The notes under the pieces: generated by a model
What the model saw: the letters and a program-made list of their open reading frames with translations, nothing else
What the model was told of the DNA's origin: nothing
Database searches by the model: none
Translations under genes and position numbers: made by a program
Shown: one piece after another, positions 59,587 through 64,000 of the stretch
Position numbering within the stretch: position 1 is the first letter of the stretch
How the letters are laid out: each line of letters starts with the position of its first letter
Assembly (NCBI RefSeq): GCF_002549795.1
Contig: NZ_CP021435.1
Location: 2,914,001 to 2,978,000, forward strand
Reading direction: 5' to 3'
DNA: 64,000 nucleotides
Source of the DNA: Halomonas beimenensis
Lineage (GTDB): Bacteria; Pseudomonadota; Gammaproteobacteria; Pseudomonadales; Halomonadaceae

Positions 59587-61578
59587 CTAGGCGGTATCCG
59601 CCTCGACCACGATGCGATTGCGTCCCTGACGCTTGGCCGCGTAGCTGGCGGCATCCGCTCGCTCCATCACCGCGGCTACCCGCTGGTCGCCCTCCCGGAA
59701 ACTGGTGATTCCCAGGCTCAGCGTCACCCGATATTCCTTGTCCTGGTGAGTGACGCTCACCTCGCTCACGGCATCACGCAACCCTTGGGCGATGCCCTGG
59801 GCCTGCTCGAGCGTGCAGCTGGGCAGCAGAATGCCGAACTCATCGCCTCCCTGACGCGCCACGTGATCGCTGCGACGCACCTCCCAGGCCACGACCTGGC
59901 CGATGCGGCGAAGCAGTTCGTCGCCCAGGGCATGCCCCCCCTCGTCGTTGACCGGCTTGAAGTGATCGAGGTCGAAGAGGATCAATACCGAGGGCGTGGC
60001 GGTCTTGCGCCAGTCGGCCAGGGCTTCCTCCAGGCGTCGCTCGAACCCCCGCCGGTTGAGCAGGCCGGTCAGCGGATCATGCTCGGCCTCCCACTGGCGC
60101 AGCGCCTCCTCCTCGCGACGCTCGGTGATGTCCTTCACCGTGCCCACGAAGCCGATGATCCGCCCGTCGATGGACACCCGGCTGGCATGCACCTCCAGCC
60201 ACAGCAGGTCCCCTCCCCGGCGGTACAGGCGATACTGCTGGAGGAAATCCTCGCCGGTCACCATGCTGTGATGCCACAGGTCCAGGGCCGACTGACGGTC
60301 ATCGGGATGGATGTGCTCCACCCATTCGCCCTGGGGCCGCTGGGAGAAGGCATAGCCGGTCAGCTCCACCAGGGAAGGGTTCATGTAGGTGATATTGCCG
60401 GCGGTGTCGGTCACGAACATCCCTCCCGGCGAGGAGGCCAGGATGGCATCGAGGAAGGCCTGGCGATCCCTCAGCCGCTCGAGGGCCGCGCTGCGCTCCA
60501 CCTCGACCCGATTGAAGGCATCGGCCACCTGCTGCAGCTCGTGCATCCGGGTATCGAGCGTGACTCGGCTGCGCCGCCCCCGACCGACCTCCTCGATCTG
60601 ACGCTCGAGGCGGAACAGCGGCCGCAGGATCAACCAGAGCAGCCAGCTGATCACCGGCAGCATCAGGCCGGCCACCAGCAGCACCCGCCAGCCGAGGCGG
60701 CTGACCCAGGCCTCCAGGGGAGCCATCACCTGCGCCTTGGGCAGGGCGACGCCGACGATCCAGTCCGCCGGCCAGATCTGGCGATAGGCCTGATAGGCCG
60801 GGTCTCCCGACAGCAGGGGGCCCTCGGCCTCTCCCTCCCAGCCGAGCAGCGCCAGGTTGAGCCAGGGATTGGTGTCCGCATCCGGCACCGGATCGAGGAT
60901 ATGGTCCCGCGTGGGGTGATAGAGGATGGTGCCGGACGCCGTCATGACGGCGGCGAACCCGTCGCGGCCGAGGCGCAGGCGATCGAGCCGGCTGAACAGG
61001 CCGCCCCCGTGGAGCTTGACGGCACCCCCGACCAGCCCCCGGAAGGCGCCACCTTCCCCCAACCGCGGCACCACGAACATCACCACGGGAATCCCGCGGG
61101 CCCGGCCGAGGATCGGCTGGCTGACATGAGGCTCCCGAAACGCCTTCACGTGCTGGAAGTAGTCCCGTTCCCCGAGCTCGAGCCCCTGCAGGACATCGTT
61201 GCCGGGCCAGCCGGCGAGCACCGTCCCCTCCGCGTCGGTGACGAGCATGCCGTCGAACCATTCCAGCAGGGCATCGTTATGTTGCAGTTCCTGCAGGAGG
61301 TAGGCGTCGCCGTGGTGGCGCCCGGCGTCCAGGCGCCCGGCCAGCCGTTCCAGGGCCTCGAGGCGGGACTCGATCTGGCGGGTCAGGGCATCGGCGATCA
61401 GGCGCGTCTCGTAGCGCAGGTGGGTCCGGTTGGAATCCTCCAGCAGCCGGTGCCCCGTCTGCCAGCCGAACCCCAGCAACAGGGCCATGACCACGGCCCA
61501 GGTGGCGATCAGCCCCATCATCAGGCGGCCCTTGAGGGAGAGGAGCCGGCGCAGGTAGCTCGGGAGGTGGAACGGCAC
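59587..61578 (-). CDS. membrane diguanylate cyclase with Cache, PAS and GGDEF domains
   Basis: 663 residues. Two membrane segments (about 18-38 and 290-318) flank a periplasmic double-Cache sensor. A HAMP-like linker, PAS domain (about 370-490, TDTAGNITYMNPSLVELTGY) and GGDEF domain (about 495-660) follow. The active site GGDEF is intact and an RxxD inhibitory site (RRSD) lies just before it, so it should make c-di-GMP under product feedback. GTG start with GAAGGTG upstream. A TATAAT at 61630-61635 on the minus strand is the likely -10. Confidence 0.93.
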   Translation of the reverse strand: MPFHLPSYLRRLLSLKGRLMMGLIATWAVVMALLLGFGWQTGHRLLEDSNRTHLRYETRLIADALTRQIESRLEALERLAGRLDAGRHHGDAYLLQELQHNDALLEWFDGMLVTDAEGTVLAGWPGNDVLQGLELGERDYFQHVKAFREPHVSQPILGRARGIPVVMFVVPRLGEGGAFRGLVGGAVKLHGGGLFSRLDRLRLGRDGFAAVMTASGTILYHPTRDHILDPVPDADTNPWLNLALLGWEGEAEGPLLSGDPAYQAYRQIWPADWIVGVALPKAQVMAPLEAWVSRLGWRVLLVAGLMLPVISWLLWLILRPLFRLERQIEEVGRGRRSRVTLDTRMHELQQVADAFNRVEVERSAALERLRDRQAFLDAILASSPGGMFVTDTAGNITYMNPSLVELTGYAFSQRPQGEWVEHIHPDDRQSALDLWHHSMVTGEDFLQQYRLYRRGGDLLWLEVHASRVSIDGRIIGFVGTVKDITERREEEALRQWEAEHDPLTGLLNRRGFERRLEEALADWRKTATPSVLILFDLDHFKPVNDEGGHALGDELLRRIGQVVAWEVRRSDHVARQGGDEFGILLPSCTLEQAQGIAQGLRDAVSEVSVTHQDKEYRVTLSLGITSFREGDQRVAAVMERADAASYAAKRQGRNRIVVEADTA

Positions 61579-61629
61579 GAAACACCTTCTTCCAGGATGG
61601 GCACAAGGACAATGTATCAGTTTTGTCTA

Positions 61630-61635
61630 ATTATA
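61630..61635 (-). promoter_or_regulatory. likely -10 box of diguanylate cyclase gene
   Basis: Perfect TATAAT on the minus strand, 52 bp upstream of the start. No good -35 at 17 bp. The rest of 61579-61923 holds no recognised feature. Confidence 0.45.
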
Positions 61636-61923
61636 GCAGCCCGGGAGCCTCCTCCATCCCCCGAACAGCGGGACTCCGCCATGCCGATCCGGGCATTTCT
61701 TGCCTGGCTGCGCCTCGCCGCGACCGGTTGACGGCACGCTCCGGGGGGAACATTCGCGCCCCTCTGCCTGTCGGCTGAGATGAGCAGCAGCTCCTGCCGC
61801 TCTCTGCTATACCTCAAACAGGCCTCTGCTAAACCAGCTGTAAGGAATGCGACGGCGGAGGCACTAAGCGAGCAAGACCCATTCGCGGGTCCCAGGCTCA
61901 ATCCACCGACCGAGAGGTGCCCC

Positions 61924-62142
61924 ATGAACATCAAGACTCTGACTGCCGGTTTCCTGGCCATGCTGATGATGGGCGGTGCCGCGTATGCCATGGACTCCGA
62001 GATGCTTCAGGAGCGCATGGACGAGATCAACCAGAAGGCCCAGGAGGATGCGGCCGAGGACCGCGTGAAGGCCCTCGAGCAGCAGGTCAAGGATCTTCAG
62101 GAACTGATCCACATGATGATGGAATCCGACGAGATGAGCTGA
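61924..62142 (+). CDS. small exported coiled-coil protein
   Basis: 72 residues. A clean signal peptide MNIKTLTAGFLAMLMMGGAA ends before about residue 22 (AYA-M). The mature part is highly charged and helical with leucine/valine heptad spacing (DRVKALEQQVKDLQELI), so likely a short periplasmic coiled coil, possibly oligomeric. No cysteine for lipidation. No family recognised. It is divergent from the diguanylate cyclase and convergent with the next gene. Confidence 0.7.
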   Translation: MNIKTLTAGFLAMLMMGGAAYAMDSEMLQERMDEINQKAQEDAAEDRVKALEQQVKDLQELIHMMMESDEMS

Positions 62143-62162
62143 TCCTGCCAGCAGGAGAACTC

Positions 62163-62185
62163 GCGGGGCGCCCGAGGCGCCCCGC
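62163..62185. terminator. hairpin between convergent genes
   Basis: GCGGGGCGC / GCGCCCCGC, 9-bp stem and 5-nt loop, 20 bp after the small protein stop and 7 bp before the next stop. Weak T-content after it. Confidence 0.6.
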
Positions 62186-62191
62186 CGCTTG

Positions 62192-63205
62192 TCAGCGCTT
62201 CTCCACGCGCAGTTCGTAGTTGTTCACGCCCGTCATGCCCGACCCGAACTTCTGCCCCTGGACATGGATACGGTAGCGCCCCGGCGCCAGTTCGGTCGTC
62301 ATGTCCACGTCACCGTCGAAGCCTTCCCCGGCTCCTTCGGCCACCACCCGACCCGAGCCGTCCCGGACCTCCAGTTCGATCCGATAGGTATCCTCGTAGC
62401 CGGTGGGATAGGTCGAGGTGGTGATGGCCACGTTGCCCGGCTCGGCCATCTCGAAGGTCAGCACCTCGCCGCGGGCGCGGATCTTGACGTCGGTGACGAT
62501 GGTCTCGACCCCGGAGGCAGCCGATGCCACCTCGGCCTCGTGAGGCTCGTCGGCGGCTGTCTCGGCCCGACTGACCGGCTCGGGCGCCGAGGGCTCGCCG
62601 ACCGCCTCGCTCCCCGCCGGCGAGGCACCGCCCAGGGTCGCCACGGCCTCGTCGCCGCGCACGAAGACGGACTCGCCGCCCTGACGGTTACGGCCGGAGA
62701 AGAAGATCCCCTCGCCGTCGCTGATGCGGTTTTCCCTCACGCGCCCCTGGTCGTCCAGGGCGACGACGCACACGGAGTAGCCGTCCCCGGCCCGGCCCCG
62801 GGTGCCGAAGCGTTGCGCCTCGACCCGCAGCACATAGTCGCCGGGCGCGAGCCGCCGGCGCAGGGCCAGGCCGCCATCCTGGCCGAAGGCCTCGCTGCGG
62901 GCGATGACGTTGCCCTGGTCGTCCAGCAGCGCGGCGGCGATGCGGTAATCCTCGGAATAGCCGGCGGTGACGCGACTCTCGAAGCGGTACAGGCCCGGCT
63001 CGGTCACGGTGAAGTCATGGGCATTGACGCTGCCGAAGCGAAAGCTCTGGCTGAGGGCGTCGGTCTCGGCATTGAAGAAGCCAGTCAGGTCCATCGCCTT
63101 GCCCTGCTCGCGGAAGCGCTCCTCCATTTCGCTGCTCAGGGCCGGGGCCGCCGCCAGGGAACACCCCAGGGCCAGCACCCCGGCCGTCAGGATCGGTCGT
63201 CTCAT
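62192..63205 (-). CDS. exported protein with two PPC-like beta-sandwich repeats
   Basis: 337 residues. Signal peptide about 1-25 (MRRPILTAGVLALGCSLAAA). Two related beta-rich modules are visible: one around residues 50-130 (GLYRFESRVTAGYSEDYRI ... LAPGDYVLRVEAQRFGT) and one around 255-335 (GNVAITTSTYPTGYEDTYRI ... LAPGRYRIHVQGQKFGS). A low-complexity Ala/Glu/Ser linker joins them. The pattern resembles bacterial pre-peptidase C-terminal domains, which aid secretion or binding. No catalytic domain. Function unknown. A TTG start 21 bp upstream is possible but spoils the signal peptide. Confidence 0.7.
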   Translation of the reverse strand: MRRPILTAGVLALGCSLAAAPALSSEMEERFREQGKAMDLTGFFNAETDALSQSFRFGSVNAHDFTVTEPGLYRFESRVTAGYSEDYRIAAALLDDQGNVIARSEAFGQDGGLALRRRLAPGDYVLRVEAQRFGTRGRAGDGYSVCVVALDDQGRVRENRISDGEGIFFSGRNRQGGESVFVRGDEAVATLGGASPAGSEAVGEPSAPEPVSRAETAADEPHEAEVASAASGVETIVTDVKIRARGEVLTFEMAEPGNVAITTSTYPTGYEDTYRIELEVRDGSGRVVAEGAGEGFDGDVDMTTELAPGRYRIHVQGQKFGSGMTGVNNYELRVEKR

Positions 63206-63227
63206 GCGTGTCTCGCTCTTCGCCAAT

Positions 63228-63257
63228 GAAAAAAGCCGATCCCGGGGGATCGGCTTT
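63228..63257 (-). terminator. rho-independent terminator of porin gene
   Basis: AAAGCCGATCC / GGATCGGCTTT (11-bp stem, 4-nt loop) followed on the minus strand by a run of T. It lies 40 bp after the porin stop. Confidence 0.9.
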
Positions 63258-63297
63258 CGATGTTCAACCCATGTGCAGGATAGCCCTGCAGGCGGGC

Positions 63298-64000
63298 TTA
63301 GAACAGGTAGGTGATACCCACGCCCACGCCGTCATCTTCGTCGTTTTCCTTGTCGTACCAGGCAGCCTCGACCCAGGTGTACATGGCGTCGGAGATGCTG
63401 TAGTTGGCACCGATGATGACCTCGTCGCGATCGTCGTCGGAGCCTTCAGAGTCGACGTTCTGGTAGGCACCGTAGACGTCACCCATGCCGTAGCCATAGC
63501 GCGCGCCCAGAGCGGCGAAGTCGACGTCGCTGTCTTCCTGGTCGGCGTCGAAGGTTTCCCACTTGGCCGACAGACGTAGGGTGTCGATGGTGTACTGGGC
63601 GGTCACGCCGTACTGGTCACCAACACTCTCGACATCGCCACCGGTGGTGGTGTAGTTGATGTTATCGAGATTGTCATACACAGCGGCGACGGAGAAGGCG
63701 CCCATGGTGTACTTGGCACCACCGAAGAAGGAGGCGTTGCTGTCGCCTTCGTCGGCGTCACCACCGTCGGCGGAGTCGAAGTCACCCTTGTACTGGGTAC
63801 CCACGGCGAACTGGAAGCCACCCAGGGACGGAGAGGTGTAGGTGACCTTGTCGGTCTCCTGATCGGCACCGCCACCGTGAGCACCGGTGGAGTCGGAGAC
63901 GTCGAAGCCTTCGTTGTTGGTGATCGGATCCTGGATCCAGTCGTCGATCAGCTGGTCGTAGGAGCCGACACGAACGTCACCGAAATCGCCGCGCAGGCCG
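63298..64000 (-). CDS. gram-negative porin, C-terminal part
   Basis: The frame is open to the right window edge, so only the last 234 residues are seen. Alternating beta-strand pattern with aromatic girdles (GARYGYGMGDVYGAYQNV, YTWVEAAWYDKEND) and the C-terminal GVGITYLF ending in phenylalanine, the outer-membrane assembly signal. It forms a trimeric diffusion channel. Loops are extremely rich in Asp and Glu (DSADGGDADEGDSN), a halophile trait. Confidence 0.88.
   Translation of the reverse strand, partial: GLRGDFGDVRVGSYDQLIDDWIQDPITNNEGFDVSDSTGAHGGGADQETDKVTYTSPSLGGFQFAVGTQYKGDFDSADGGDADEGDSNASFFGGAKYTMGAFSVAAVYDNLDNINYTTTGGDVESVGDQYGVTAQYTIDTLRLSAKWETFDADQEDSDVDFAALGARYGYGMGDVYGAYQNVDSEGSDDDRDEVIIGANYSISDAMYTWVEAAWYDKENDEDDGVGVGITYLF

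Overview
The window looks like chromosome from a moderately halophilic gammaproteobacterium, most likely Halomonas or a close relative in the Halomonadaceae. This rests on the high GC content, the Pseudomonas/Halomonas-type gene orders (nnr-tsaE-amiB-mutL-miaA-hfq-hflXKC-hisZ-purA; orn, rsgA, rhdA, psd; nudF-yqiB-cpdA and yqiA-parE-parC), a betaine-type BCCT transporter next to a universal stress protein, and a very acidic porin. No plasmid or prophage backbone is visible. Species cannot be decided from the sequence alone.

Layout. 1-9.4 kb: an accessory amine catabolism region, all on the minus strand. It contains a class III aminotransferase (cut by the window edge), an APC permease, a PuuC-like aldehyde dehydrogenase, a LysR regulator, an ArgE-like M20 deacetylase, a DUF1028 protein, a Rid-family protein and an FMO-like flavoprotein. 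The two operons here share an almost superimposable upstream control sequence. 9.8-12 kb: UspA-like protein plus BCCT osmolyte transporter. 12.3-25.5 kb: a long minus-strand housekeeping run from nnr to purA. 25.6-30.2 kb: queG, then an IS481-family element inserted at the queG stop codon and itself interrupted by a complete IS66-family element; both target duplications are intact. 30.3-37 kb: orn, rsgA, a RhdA-type rhodanese, psd, and the EF-P beta-lysylation set epmA, efp, epmB. 37-39 kb: leuA preceded by a leader region encoding a leucine-rich leader peptide. 39-47.4 kb: a TIGR02647 protein, serB, parC, parE, yqiA, pgi. 47.5-51.1 kb: cmoA, a cupin, a metallo-beta-lactamase-fold protein, cmoB. 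51.2-54.1 kb: cysN and cysD with a four-helix-bundle gene between them. 54.3-59.5 kb: cpdA, yqiB, nudF, a TPR protein, greB, rsmC, cmoM, tRNA-Arg(CCT). 59.6-64 kb: a membrane diguanylate cyclase, a small exported coiled-coil protein, an exported two-repeat protein, and the C-terminal part of a porin.

The most interesting unexplained signal is a dispersed family of intergenic elements built from 7-bp units of the GCTGGAA / GCTTGAA type, arranged as inverted arms. At least six occur between 21.8 and 53.1 kb. They abut or supply stop codons and often carry small GC-rich hairpins. Five have no gene inside. The sixth, between cysD and cysN, contains a four-helix-bundle (S23/Avd-like) gene and shares arm sequence with the empty copies, so it may be the gene-bearing form of the family. 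Two further points of interest are the coregulated amine operons and the leuA leader.
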